Position numbers and translations under genes: made by a program
Source of the DNA: Actinomadura luteofluorescens
Lineage (GTDB): Bacteria; Actinomycetota; Actinomycetes; Streptosporangiales; Streptosporangiaceae
Assembly: GCF_013409365.1 (NCBI RefSeq)
Contig: NZ_JACCBA010000001.1
Span: 434,001 to 498,000 of the forward strand
Direction: 5' to 3'
Length of the DNA stretch: 64,000 nucleotides
Part shown: positions 43,764 through 53,098 of the stretch, one piece after another
How positions within the stretch are numbered: position 1 is the stretch's first letter
Layout of the letters: each line of letters starts with the position of its first letter
Notes under the pieces: generated by a model
What the model saw: only the letters and a program-made list of their open reading frames with translations
Databases searched by the model: none
Told to the model about the DNA's origin: nothing

Positions 43764-44987
43764 ATGTCAACGCACGACGGCGCCGCGCCGGACGCCAGGG
43801 GCCCGCTCGCCGACCTGCGGGTCGTGGAGATGGGGCAGCTGCTCGCCGGACCGTTCTGCGGCCAGCTGCTCGGCGACTTCGGCGCCGAGGTGATCAAGCT
43901 GGAGTCGCCCGGCGCCGGCGACCCGATGCGCCAGTGGGGGCGCGAGAAGCCGCACGGCAAGTCCCTGTGGTGGCCGGTGGTCGCCCGCAACAAGAAGTCG
44001 GTGACCTGCGACCTGCGCACCCCCGAGGGGCAGGACCTCGCCCGGCGCGTCATCGACCGCGCCGACATCGTGGTCGAGAACTTCCGGCCCGGCACGCTGG
44101 AGCGCTGGGGGATGGACTTCGACCGGCTCCGCGAGACGAACCCCGGGCTGATCCTGGTGCGCGTGTCCGGGTTCGGGCAGACCGGCCCCTACTCGCCCCG
44201 TGCCGGCTACGGGTCGATCGGCGAGGCGATGGGCGGCATCCGCTACGTCACCGGCGACCCCGGCGGCGCGCCCGCCCGCGCCGGGATCTCGCTGGGCGAC
44301 TCGCTGGCGGCCGTGTTCGCCACGATCGGCGCGCTCGTCGCCGTCCACCACCGCGGCGCCACCGGGCGCGGCCAGATCGTCGACTCGGCGATCTACGAGG
44401 CGGTGCTGGCGATGATGGAGTCGCTGCTGCCCGAATGGGCGGTCGCCGGTTACCAGCGCGAACGGACCGGCTCCGTGCTCCCGAACGTCTCGCCCAGCAA
44501 CGTCTACCCGACCGCGTCCGGCGAGATGATCCTGATCGCCGCCAACCAGGACACGGTGTTCGGACGGCTCGCGAGGACGATGGGGCGGCCCGAGCTGAGC
44601 GCCGACCCCCGGTTCGCCGGGCACGCCGACCGGGGCCGGAACATGGCCGAGCTGGACGGGATCATCTCGGCCTGGTCGGCCGGGATCGAGACCGGGGACC
44701 TGCTGGAGCTGCTGCACGCCGGCGGCGTCCCGGCCGGCCGCATCTACACCGCCAAGGACATGTTCGACGATCCCCACTTCGCCGCCCGGGAGGCGATCGT
44801 GCGCCTCGTCCACCCGGACTTCGGCGAGCTCCCGATGCACAACGCGTTCCCCAGGCTCAGCGAGACCCCGGGGTCGGTCCGCCGGCCCGGCCCGGGGCTC
44901 GGCGAGCACAACCGGGAGGTCTACGGCGGCCTCCTGGACCTACCAGAAGACGAGATCGCCGCGCTGTCGGAGCGCGGCGTCATCTGA
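43764..44987 (+). CDS. Class III CoA transferase (CaiB/BaiF family)
   Basis: 407 aa. Family blocks are LRVVEMGQLLAGPFCGQLLGDFGAEVIKLE, the nucleophile-region Asp in KKSVTCDLRTPEGQDL, ENFRPGTLERWGM and SGFGQTGPYS. It moves CoA between carboxylic acids, probably activating the substrate later cleaved by the HMG-CoA-lyase-like enzyme. It starts immediately after the gntR stop with no spacer. Confidence 0.92.
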   Translation: MSTHDGAAPDARGPLADLRVVEMGQLLAGPFCGQLLGDFGAEVIKLESPGAGDPMRQWGREKPHGKSLWWPVVARNKKSVTCDLRTPEGQDLARRVIDRADIVVENFRPGTLERWGMDFDRLRETNPGLILVRVSGFGQTGPYSPRAGYGSIGEAMGGIRYVTGDPGGAPARAGISLGDSLAAVFATIGALVAVHHRGATGRGQIVDSAIYEAVLAMMESLLPEWAVAGYQRERTGSVLPNVSPSNVYPTASGEMILIAANQDTVFGRLARTMGRPELSADPRFAGHADRGRNMAELDGIISAWSAGIETGDLLELLHAGGVPAGRIYTAKDMFDDPHFAAREAIVRLVHPDFGELPMHNAFPRLSETPGSVRRPGPGLGEHNREVYGGLLDLPEDEIAALSERGVI

Positions 44988-45007
44988 GCACAGCACCGGG
45001 AGAGCAG

Positions 45008-47071
45008 ATGGGATATCGACTGGGCGTCGACGTGGGCGGCACGTTCACCGACGTGCTGCTGGTCGACGAGCGGACCGGCGTCAGCCACCGCGCCAAGACG
45101 GCGTCCACTCCGGCGGACCAGTCGGAGGGCGTGCTCAACGGCATCCGCAAGGTGTGCCGGGACGCCGGGATCGAGATGCACGAGGTGGCGCACGTCCTGC
45201 ACGGCACCACCGTGGCGACCAACGCGATCCTCCAGGGCCGCGGGGCGCGCGTCGGGCTGGTGACCACCGAGGGGTTCAGGCAGGTCCTGCAGATCGGCCG
45301 GTCGTTCGTCCCCGGCGGCCTCGCCGGGTGGATCATCTGGCCGAAGCCCGAGCCGCTGGCCCGGCTGGAGCACACCGTGGAGATCCCGGGGCGGATCGCC
45401 GCGGACGGCACGGTCGTCGCCCCGCTGGACGAGGAGCGCGCGCGTGCGGAGCTGCGGCGGCTCGGCGGCGCCGGCATCGAGGCGCTGACGGTCTCGCTGA
45501 TCAACTCCTACGCGAACGACGCGCACGAGCGGCGGGTGGCGGAGCTCGCCGCCGAGGAGCTGCCCGGCGTGCCGGTGTCGCTGTCCAGCCACGTCCTGCC
45601 GGAGATGCGGGAGTACGAGCGCACCGTCACCACCGTCGCGAACGGCTACGTCCAGCCCGAGGTGTCCCGCTACGTGGGCAACCTGGACCGGTCGCTGAGC
45701 GGCAGCGGGATCGACGCGCCGCTGTCGGTGCTGCGCAGCGACGGCGGGCTGACCAAGGCCGCCAAGGCCGCCGAGGACCCGGTGTCGCTGCTGCTGTCCG
45801 GCCCGGCCGGCGGGGTGACGGGGGCGGTCTGGTTCGCCGAGCAGGCCGGGTTCCCCGACTTCCTCACCTTCGACATGGGCGGCACGTCCACCGACGTTGC
45901 GCTGGTGCTCGACGGGCGCCCCCGGATCGGCCGGGAGACCACCGTCGGCGACCTCACCGTCCGCGCCACCAGCGTCGACGTCCGCACGGTCGGCGCGGGC
46001 GGCGGCTCGATCGCGCACGTCCCGGAGCTGACCAGGGCGCTGCGAGTCGGCCCGCAGTCGGCCGGCGCCGACCCGGGCCCGGCCGCCTACGGGTCGGGCG
46101 GCACCGAGCCGACCGTGACCGACGCCAACGTCGTGCTCGGCTACCTGCCGACGCGGCTCGCGGGCGGGGAGATCTCGCTGGACGCCGAGGCCGCCCGCAA
46201 GGCGATGCGCTCCATCGCCGACGCGATGGGCCTGCCGAGCGTCGAGGCGGCCGCCGCCGGCGTGATCGACATCGTCAACGAGAACATGCTCGGCGCGCTC
46301 CGCCTGATCAGCGTCCGGCAGGGCTACGACCCCCGCGACTTCGCGCTGATGTCGTTCGGCGGCGCGGGGCCGCTGCACGCCAACGCGCTCGGCCGGCTGA
46401 CCGGCTCCTGGCCGGTGATCGTGCCGCCGTCGCCGGGCGTCCTGTGCGCCTACGGGGACGCGACCACCTGCCCGCGCGATGAGAGCGCCCGCACCATGGT
46501 GCGCCGCTTCTCCACCCTCGACGACGACGAGCTGCGCACCGCGCTCGCCGAACTGGCCGACGCCGCCGCCGGGCGGCTGGAGGCGGAGGGCGTGCCGCGC
46601 GCGAGCCAGACCGCGACCTACCAGATCGACCTGCGCTACCACGGGCAGGGCTTCGAGATCCCGGTCGAGGTGGACCGCGCCACCGTCGACGGCGACCTGC
46701 TGGCCGGGCTGGGCGCCGCGTTCGACGCCGAGCACGAGCGGCTGTTCTCCTTCCTGCTCGACAACGAGCGCGAGGTCATCAACCTGCGGGTCACGGTGAG
46801 CGGGCCGCGTCCGGAGGTCGCGTGGCGCGTCCTGCCGGAGGGGTCGGGCGACCCGTCCGCCGCGCTCGTCCGCGAGACCGAGGTGTGGATGGACGGCGCC
46901 ACGACGTCCGCCCGCATCTACGACCGTTCCCGGCTGCTGTCCGGTGACGTCGTGGCCGGACCGGCCGTGGTGGTCGAGATGGACTCCACCACGCTCGTGC
47001 TGGCCGGGCACGCCGCGACCGTGCACCCGAGCGGCAGCCTGCTGATCCGTCCCATGAACGAGGAGGGCTGA
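45008..47071 (+). CDS. hyuA: Hydantoinase/oxoprolinase family subunit A
   Basis: 687 aa. The ASKHA-type N-terminal ATP-binding site is GVDVGGTFTDVLLVDE. VLHGTTVATNAILQGRGARV, LLLSGPAGGVTGA and FDMGGTSTDVAL are diagnostic of HyuA. It couples ATP hydrolysis to opening of a lactam or hydantoin ring (5-oxoproline, N-methylhydantoin), or to acetone-type carboxylation in relatives. The start ATG 45008 has GGGAGAG upstream; the much longer in-frame ORF upstream is non-coding for this family. It overlaps the B subunit by one base. Confidence 0.92.
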   Translation: MGYRLGVDVGGTFTDVLLVDERTGVSHRAKTASTPADQSEGVLNGIRKVCRDAGIEMHEVAHVLHGTTVATNAILQGRGARVGLVTTEGFRQVLQIGRSFVPGGLAGWIIWPKPEPLARLEHTVEIPGRIAADGTVVAPLDEERARAELRRLGGAGIEALTVSLINSYANDAHERRVAELAAEELPGVPVSLSSHVLPEMREYERTVTTVANGYVQPEVSRYVGNLDRSLSGSGIDAPLSVLRSDGGLTKAAKAAEDPVSLLLSGPAGGVTGAVWFAEQAGFPDFLTFDMGGTSTDVALVLDGRPRIGRETTVGDLTVRATSVDVRTVGAGGGSIAHVPELTRALRVGPQSAGADPGPAAYGSGGTEPTVTDANVVLGYLPTRLAGGEISLDAEAARKAMRSIADAMGLPSVEAAAAGVIDIVNENMLGALRLISVRQGYDPRDFALMSFGGAGPLHANALGRLTGSWPVIVPPSPGVLCAYGDATTCPRDESARTMVRRFSTLDDDELRTALAELADAAAGRLEAEGVPRASQTATYQIDLRYHGQGFEIPVEVDRATVDGDLLAGLGAAFDAEHERLFSFLLDNEREVINLRVTVSGPRPEVAWRVLPEGSGDPSAALVRETEVWMDGATTSARIYDRSRLLSGDVVAGPAVVVEMDSTTLVLAGHAATVHPSGSLLIRPMNEEG

Positions 47072-48972
47072 TGGCCGAGATCCTGCAGACCGAGACCGCG
47101 CCCGTCGGCCGCGTCGACGTCGACCCGGTGACCCTGGACATCATCGAGAACGCGCTGCGCAACGCCCGCCAGGAGATGGACGAGGTGCTGTTCCGCACCG
47201 CGCTGTCCCCGGGCATCCGCGAGCAGCACGACGAGTTCCCGCTGATCGCCGATCCGTCGGGCAAGATGGTCGTCGGCCAGTTCGGGCTCTCGGTCCCCGA
47301 CTTCCTGGAGAACTTCGACGGCACGATCGGCGAGGGCGACATCCTGATGACGTCCGACCCGTACGCGTGCGGCGCGGCGATCAGCCACGCCAACGACTGG
47401 CTGCTGGTGGTGCCGATCTTCCACGAGGGCCGGCTGGTCGGCTGGTCCTCGATGTTCGGGCACATGTCGGACGTGGGCGGCAAGACGCCCTGCTCGATGC
47501 CCGCCGACGCCCGCACCATCTACGAGGAGGGCGTGGTCGTCCCGCCGTTCAAGCTGTACGAGGGCGGCGTGCTGAACGAGCCGGCGCTGCGCATCATCCT
47601 CAACCAGGTGCGCATGCCCGACTGGAACCGGGCCGACCTGAACGGCCTGACCGCCGCGTGCACCACGGCCGCCCGGCGGGTCTCCGAGCTGTGCGCCCGG
47701 TTCGGCGTCGAGACCTACCTGTCCGCGCTGGACGCCCTGCTCGACCGCAACTACCAGGCCATGAAGGTCCTGCTGGCCACCCTCTTCGAGGACGGCCGGA
47801 CGCTGGAGTTCGCCGACTACATCTGCGACGACGGCTGCGGGTACGGCCCGTACGAACTGAAGATCTCCCTCACCCGGACCGGAGAGAAGATCCATCTGGA
47901 CTTCTCGCACGCGGCGCCGCAGGCCGTCGGGCCGGTGAACTACTTCATCAACGAGAACCTCGTCCGGATGTTCTTCGGGATCTACGTGATCACCGTCGCG
48001 GATCCGCAGATCCTCTGGAACGACGGCTTCTACCCGCTGATCGACGTGACGATCCCCGAGGACTCGTTCTGGAAGCCGCGCCGCCCCGCGGCGCTGAACG
48101 CCCGCAACCACGGCATCGGCCGGGTGTTCGACCTGTTCGGCGGGCTGCTCGGCCAGACCAACCCGGAGATCCTCAACGCGGCCGGCTTCTCGTCCTCGCC
48201 GCACTTCATGTACTCGGGCCACTACGGCTCGGGGCCGCGCGAGGGCGAGTGGTTCCAGCTGTACTCGATCGGGTTCGGCGGCGTGCCGGGACGCCCCGTC
48301 GGGGACGGCCCGGACGGGCATTCGCTGTGGCCGTCGTTCGTGAACATCCCCTGCGAGTACCTGGAGTCGTACTACCCGCTGCGCGTCGAGCGGTGGGAGA
48401 CGATCGCCGACTCCGGCGGCGCGGGCCTGCACCGGGGCGGCAACGGCGTCGACGTCGCGTACCGCTTCGAGGAGCCCGGCACGATCGCGATCCACGACGA
48501 CCGCTGGCTCACCTACCCGTGGGGGGTGAACGGGGGGCGCCCGGGCGAGCGGGGCCGCAAGTGGATCGACCGGGCGGACGGCACCCGGGAGGTGCTGCCC
48601 AGCAAGATCCATGACGTCCCGGTCGGGCCCGGGGACGTCCTGCACTTCGTGACCTGGGGCGGCGGCGGGTGGGGCGATCCGCTCGCCCGTCCCGCCGGGC
48701 TGGTCGCGCTGGAGGTCCTGCGGGGCCTGGTCACCGCGGACGGCGCCCGCGACGGCTACGGCGTCGTCTGCACCGCGGAGGGCGCCGTCGACGAGGAGGC
48801 CACCGGGCTGCTGCGGGAGAGGATGGCCGCGGACCGCACGGAGATCCCGGTGTTCGACATGGGCCCGCCGCTGGAGGAGATCCTCGCCCGCTGCGAGGAG
48901 GAGACGGGCCTTCCCGCGCCGCGCCCGCCGGTCGACGTCCGGTCCGCCGCCGCGCTGAGGGACCGCCGGTGA
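47071..48972 (+). CDS. hyuB: Hydantoinase/oxoprolinase family subunit B
   Basis: 633 aa. HyuB blocks are PVTLDIIENALRNARQEMDE, LMTSDPYACGAAISHAND, the C-terminal HRGGNGVDVAYRF and FVTWGGGGWGDPL. It forms the amidohydrolase complex with subunit A. TGATG joins it to hyuA, and GTGA joins it to the next gene, so the three proteins are made together. Confidence 0.92.
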   Translation: MAEILQTETAPVGRVDVDPVTLDIIENALRNARQEMDEVLFRTALSPGIREQHDEFPLIADPSGKMVVGQFGLSVPDFLENFDGTIGEGDILMTSDPYACGAAISHANDWLLVVPIFHEGRLVGWSSMFGHMSDVGGKTPCSMPADARTIYEEGVVVPPFKLYEGGVLNEPALRIILNQVRMPDWNRADLNGLTAACTTAARRVSELCARFGVETYLSALDALLDRNYQAMKVLLATLFEDGRTLEFADYICDDGCGYGPYELKISLTRTGEKIHLDFSHAAPQAVGPVNYFINENLVRMFFGIYVITVADPQILWNDGFYPLIDVTIPEDSFWKPRRPAALNARNHGIGRVFDLFGGLLGQTNPEILNAAGFSSSPHFMYSGHYGSGPREGEWFQLYSIGFGGVPGRPVGDGPDGHSLWPSFVNIPCEYLESYYPLRVERWETIADSGGAGLHRGGNGVDVAYRFEEPGTIAIHDDRWLTYPWGVNGGRPGERGRKWIDRADGTREVLPSKIHDVPVGPGDVLHFVTWGGGGWGDPLARPAGLVALEVLRGLVTADGARDGYGVVCTAEGAVDEEATGLLRERMAADRTEIPVFDMGPPLEEILARCEEETGLPAPRPPVDVRSAAALRDRR

Positions 48973-49619
48973 GCGATGACCTCGCCGCCGGCTACCGGGC
49001 CTCGGGATTCGGCCGCGGCCTCGGCTGCGGCCGGTCGCCGGCGGTGCTGGCGGTGGACGTCGTCCGCGCCTACCTGGTGGACGGGTCGCCGCTGCGCGCC
49101 CCCGTCGAGGACGCGGTGGCCGCCGCCGCGGCGCTGGTCGGCGCGGGCCGGACGGCCGGGCTGCCCGTGCTGTTCACCCGCGTGGCGTACCGGCCGGGAG
49201 GCGCGGACGGCGGCCTGTTCCGCCTCAAGATCCCCGCGCTCCGCGTGTTCGAGGAAGGGAGCCCCCTCGGCGACTTCGCCGAGGGGGCCGCCCCCCGTCC
49301 CGGCGAGACCGTGGTCACCAAGCAGTACGCCAGCGCGTTCCACGGCACGTCGCTGGCGGCCACCCTGACCGCGTCCGGCATCGACACCGTGCTGATCTGC
49401 GGCCTCACCACCAGCGGCTGCATCCGCGCCACCGCCACCGACGCGCTGCAGCACGGGTTCCGGCCGCTGGTGGTGGACGAGGCCTGCGGCGACCGGGACC
49501 GCCGCCTGCACGAGGCGAACCTGCTGGACCTGGGCGCCAAGTACGCCGACGTCCTGTCCCTCGACGAGGCCCTCAGCACCGTGCGCGGGTTCTCACCGGG
49601 CCGTGGGGAAGGCCATTGA
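48969..49619 (+). CDS. Isochorismatase-fold amidohydrolase (N-carbamoylsarcosine-amidase-like)
   Basis: 216 aa from GTG 48969. The catalytic triad is visible: Asp in AVLAVDVVRAY, Lys in VTKQYASAF and Cys in LTTSGCIRAT. Proteins of this type include N-carbamoylsarcosine amidase. Behind hyuA/hyuB this recalls the creatinine route in which N-methylhydantoin is opened to N-carbamoylsarcosine and then hydrolysed to sarcosine, CO2 and ammonia. The CoA transferase and lyase nearby do not belong to that route, so the true substrate is open. Its 3' end overlaps the convergent iolA by 27 bases. Confidence 0.87.
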   Translation: MSDDLAAGYRASGFGRGLGCGRSPAVLAVDVVRAYLVDGSPLRAPVEDAVAAAAALVGAGRTAGLPVLFTRVAYRPGGADGGLFRLKIPALRVFEEGSPLGDFAEGAAPRPGETVVTKQYASAFHGTSLAATLTASGIDTVLICGLTTSGCIRATATDALQHGFRPLVVDEACGDRDRRLHEANLLDLGAKYADVLSLDEALSTVRGFSPGRGEGH

Positions 49620-51089
49620 GGAGGGTGGCGAGGACGACGTCCCGTCGGCCACGGCGGGGGCGGGCCACCGGGAGGTGACGGCCTTGGCGCGCGTGTAGAA
49701 GCGCACCCCTTCGGCCCCGTGGACGTGGGTGTCACCGAACAGGGACGACTTCCATCCGCCGAAGGAGTAGAACGCCATCGGAACCGGGATGGGGACGTTC
49801 ACTCCGATCATCCCGACGTGCACGGCGCGCTGGAAGCGCCGCGCCGCCTCCCCGGAGGAGGTGAAGAGCGCCGTCCCGTTGCCATAGGGGTTGGCGTTGA
49901 TCAGCTCGATCGCCTCGTCGAGGGTCTCGGCGCGCAGCACCAGCAGGACCGGTCCGAAGATCTCCTCCTGGTAGGCCACCATGCCGGTGGCGACGCCGTC
50001 CAGCAGGCAGGGGCCGAGGAAGAATCCGGGGCCGGCCGCGCCGCGCCCGTCCACGACGAGCTTCGCGCCCGCCCGCTCGGCGTCCTCGACATGGCCGGTG
50101 ACGCGCTCGAGCGCCGCCTCGCTGATCAGCGGCCCCATCTCGCTCGCCGGGTCGGTGCCCGGCCCGACCCTGATCGCGCGGGCCCGGTCGGCGAGCCGCT
50201 CGACCAGCGGGTCGGCGGCGGACCCCACCGCGACCGCGACCGAGACGGCCATGCAGCGCTGGCCCGCCGATCCGTACGCCGCCGCCGTGATCTGGTCCGC
50301 GGCCAGGTCGAGGTCGGCGTCGGGCAGGACCACGGCGTGGTTCTTCGCGCCGCCGAGGGCCTGCACCCGCTTTCCGGCCGTGCTCGCCGCCTCGTGGACG
50401 TGCCGCGCGACGGGCGTGGACCCGACGAACGACACCGCCGCCACTCCGGGATGCGTGATCAGGGCGTCGGCGGTCTCGCGGTCGCCGTGCAGCACGTTGA
50501 ACACCCCGTCCGGCAGCCCGGCCTGCGCGTACAGCTCGGCGACCAGGTTGGACGCCGAGGGCACCCGCTCGCTCGGCTTCAGCACGAACGTGTTGCCGCA
50601 CGCGATGGCGATCGGGTGCATCCACAGCGGGACCATCACCGGGAAGTTGAACGGGACGATCCCCGCGCACACGCCGAGCGGCTGCCGGAACGAGAACGCG
50701 TCCACCCCGGTCGACACCTGGTCGGAGTACTCGCCCTTGAGCACCTGCGCGATCCCGCAGGCGAACTCGACGACCTCCCGTCCCCGCACGACCTCTCCGC
50801 GCGCGTCGTCCAGGACCTTGCCGTGCTCGGCGGTGACGAGGCGGGCCAGCTCGTCCTCGTGCCGTGCCAGCAGGTCGCGCAGCGCGAACATGATCTGCGC
50901 CCGCCGGCTCAGCGACACCTCGGACCACGACTCGAACGCCCGGGCCGCGGTCCCCACCGCCAGGTCCGCCTCGGCGCGCCGACCGAGGACGACCTCGCCC
51001 GACTGCAGACCGGTCGCCGGGTCGTGGACGGCCGCCGAGGTGCTCCCACCCACCGGGACACCACCGATCCAGTGCTGGATAGAACGCAT
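49593..51089 (-). CDS. iolA: CoA-acylating methylmalonate-/malonate-semialdehyde dehydrogenase
   Basis: 498 aa. Aldehyde dehydrogenase of the MmsA/IolA type: IVPFNFPVMVPLWM, FVGSTPVARHVHEAA, QALGGAKNHAVVLPDAD, catalytic Cys in GSAGQRCMA and EIFGPVLLVLRAETLDEA. It performs the last inositol step, malonate semialdehyde to acetyl-CoA and CO2, or valine/thymine semialdehyde oxidation. It follows iolD by ten bases and closes the iol operon. Confidence 0.9.
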   Translation of the reverse strand: MRSIQHWIGGVPVGGSTSAAVHDPATGLQSGEVVLGRRAEADLAVGTAARAFESWSEVSLSRRAQIMFALRDLLARHEDELARLVTAEHGKVLDDARGEVVRGREVVEFACGIAQVLKGEYSDQVSTGVDAFSFRQPLGVCAGIVPFNFPVMVPLWMHPIAIACGNTFVLKPSERVPSASNLVAELYAQAGLPDGVFNVLHGDRETADALITHPGVAAVSFVGSTPVARHVHEAASTAGKRVQALGGAKNHAVVLPDADLDLAADQITAAAYGSAGQRCMAVSVAVAVGSAADPLVERLADRARAIRVGPGTDPASEMGPLISEAALERVTGHVEDAERAGAKLVVDGRGAAGPGFFLGPCLLDGVATGMVAYQEEIFGPVLLVLRAETLDEAIELINANPYGNGTALFTSSGEAARRFQRAVHVGMIGVNVPIPVPMAFYSFGGWKSSLFGDTHVHGAEGVRFYTRAKAVTSRWPAPAVADGTSSSPPSSMAFPTAR

Positions 51090-51099
51090 CGGTTTCCTT

Positions 51100-52950
51100 T
51101 CAGAGGTAACGGCGCTGGGTCTTCTTGCTGTCGTCGTAGTGGGCGCGTGCCTGCCGCGTGTCGTCCAGTTCGGAGACCTCGGCGACCGGGACGTCCCACC
51201 ACGCCTCGCTGTCCGGGCCCGCGGCGAGGGGGTCGGTCTCCACGTGCACGACCGTCGTGCGGGGCGACGCGATCGCCTGGCGGAGCGCCTTCCTGAAGCC
51301 GTCGGCGCCTTCCGCGCGGATGACGTCGGCGCCGAGGCTGGCGGCGTTGGCGGCCAGGTCGACCGGGATGGGGTCGCCGTCCAGGCCGGTGGGGGTGCGC
51401 AGGCGGTGGCGGGTGCCGAACCGCTGCGCGCCGACCGATTCGGACAGGTTGCCGATGGAGGCGTAGCCGTGGTTCTGGACCAGCACGACGACGAGTTTGA
51501 TCCCTTCGGCGACGGCGGTGGTGAGTTCCTGGGCCATCATCAGATAGGAGCCGTCGCCGACCAGGACGAACACCTCCCGGTCGGGCGCGGCCATCTTCAC
51601 GCCCAGACCCCCGGCGATCTCATATCCCATGCACGAGTAGCCGTACTCGACGTGGTAGCCCTTGGGGTCGCGGGCCCGCCACAGCTTGTGCAGGTCCCCG
51701 GGCATCGACCCGGCCGCGCACACCACCACGTCCCGCGGACCGGCCTCGGCGTTGACGATCCCGATGATCTCCGACTGCGCCGGCGGCGTGCCGTGCCGCT
51801 CCCCGAACGCGGCGTCGACGACACCGTTCCACTGCTCCGTCCGCTCGCGCGCCTCGACGCGGTAGGAGTCCGGCACCGACCAACCGTCCAGCGCCTCGTC
51901 CAGTGCGCGGATCGCTTCCCGGGCGTCGGCCACCACCGACACTCCCCCGAGCTTGACCGCGTCAGCACGGGCGACATTGATGTTGACGAACCGCACCCCA
52001 GGATCGGCGAACAAGCTATGGGAGGCGGTGGTGAAATCGCTGTAGCGGGTACCGATCCCCACCACCACATCGGCCTGGCGCGCCAGCGCGTTGGCCGCCG
52101 TGGTCCCCGTAGCACCGACCGCACCCACCGACGATGGGTGATCCCACGCCAGCGCACCCTTGCCCGCCTGGGTCTCAGCGACCGGGATCCCCGTCCGCTC
52201 GGCCAGAGCGCGCAACTCCTCGGTGGCCCCCGAATAGATGACCCCGCCGCCCGCCACGATCAACGGACGCTCCGCCCCGCCCAACAGCGCCGACGCCTCC
52301 TCCAACGCCGCCGGCTCGGGCACCGGACGCCCGACCCGCCACACCCGCCGCGCGAACAACTCCTCCGGCCAATCGAACGCCTCGGCCTGCACATCCTGCG
52401 GCAACGCCAACGTCACCGCACCCGTCTCGGCCGGATCGGTCAGCACCCGCATCGCCGCCAGCAACGCCCCCGGCAACTGCTCGGCACGATTGATCCGATC
52501 CCAGTACCTCGACACCGGCCTGAAGCAGTCGTTCACCGACACGTCATACGAGCGGGCGTCCTCCAACTCCTGCAACACCGGATTGGCCGCACGCGTCGCG
52601 AAGACGTCACCCGGCAGCAGCAGCACCGGCAACCGGTTCACCGTCGCCAGCGCCGCACCCGTCACCATGTTCGTCGCACCCGGCCCGATCGACGTCGTAC
52701 ACGCCAACGCCGACAACCGATCACTCATCCGCGCGAACCCAGCAGCCGCATGCACCATCGCCTGCTCATTACGCGCCATCAAATACGGCAACTCACCGCC
52801 GTGCTCCAGCAGCGCCTGCCCCATCCCGGCCACATTGCCATGCCCGAAAATCCCGAAACACCCAGCGAAGAACCGCCGCTCCACACCATCCCGCTCGCTG
52901 TACTGCACCGACAGGAAACGCACCAGCGCCTGCGCCACCGTCAACCTCAT
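51100..52950 (-). CDS. iolD: 3D-(3,5/4)-trihydroxycyclohexane-1,2-dione hydrolase
   Basis: 616-aa thiamine-diphosphate enzyme that opens the inositol-derived dione ring to 5-deoxy-glucuronate. ThDP-family features are FGIFGHGNVAGMGQAL with the catalytic Glu in MARNEQAMVHAA, central LIVAGGGVIYSGA, and the ThDP-Mg motif VGDGSYLMMAQEL. MRLTVAQALVRFL is the standard IolD start, preceded by GGAGGAG. Its ATG overlaps the stop of the iolB remnant (ATGA), so it was originally coupled to iolB. Confidence 0.95.
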   Translation of the reverse strand: MRLTVAQALVRFLSVQYSERDGVERRFFAGCFGIFGHGNVAGMGQALLEHGGELPYLMARNEQAMVHAAAGFARMSDRLSALACTTSIGPGATNMVTGAALATVNRLPVLLLPGDVFATRAANPVLQELEDARSYDVSVNDCFRPVSRYWDRINRAEQLPGALLAAMRVLTDPAETGAVTLALPQDVQAEAFDWPEELFARRVWRVGRPVPEPAALEEASALLGGAERPLIVAGGGVIYSGATEELRALAERTGIPVAETQAGKGALAWDHPSSVGAVGATGTTAANALARQADVVVGIGTRYSDFTTASHSLFADPGVRFVNINVARADAVKLGGVSVVADAREAIRALDEALDGWSVPDSYRVEARERTEQWNGVVDAAFGERHGTPPAQSEIIGIVNAEAGPRDVVVCAAGSMPGDLHKLWRARDPKGYHVEYGYSCMGYEIAGGLGVKMAAPDREVFVLVGDGSYLMMAQELTTAVAEGIKLVVVLVQNHGYASIGNLSESVGAQRFGTRHRLRTPTGLDGDPIPVDLAANAASLGADVIRAEGADGFRKALRQAIASPRTTVVHVETDPLAAGPDSEAWWDVPVAEVSELDDTRQARAHYDDSKKTQRRYL

Positions 52951-53098
52951 GACCGCTCCTCCACACCGCGTGCCCAGGGCAGGGGCGGCCGCGAACCGAC
53001 CGGCCGCCCTCCCCGGCTCTTCCGGGTCCAGGTGTGCTCCGGGTCGTCGCAGATGCGCCACGCGCGCTCCGGCGACGGCCCGGCCACCACGTTCACAG
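52947..53098 (-). pseudogene. iolB: iolB 3' stub (5-deoxy-glucuronate isomerase remnant)
   Basis: After the aldolase stop the minus strand reads NVVAGPSPERAWRICDDPEH followed by TW and about 25 more residues to a TGA that overlaps the iolD ATG. NVMAGPxPERAW-ICDDPxHxW is the conserved C-terminal signature of IolB as I recall it. The first roughly 240 residues, including the cupin metal site, are absent, and the sequence passes directly into the intact aldolase gene at about 53095-53099. An internal deletion has therefore removed almost all of iolB while leaving its coupling to iolD. Confidence 0.78.

Noticed and set aside
42347..45007. Upstream extension of the hyuA frame for about 2.6 kb
   Set aside because: It runs antisense to the lyase and in the wrong frame through gntR and the CoA transferase. 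The hyuA family starts at GVDVGGTFTD with a ribosome site before ATG 45008.
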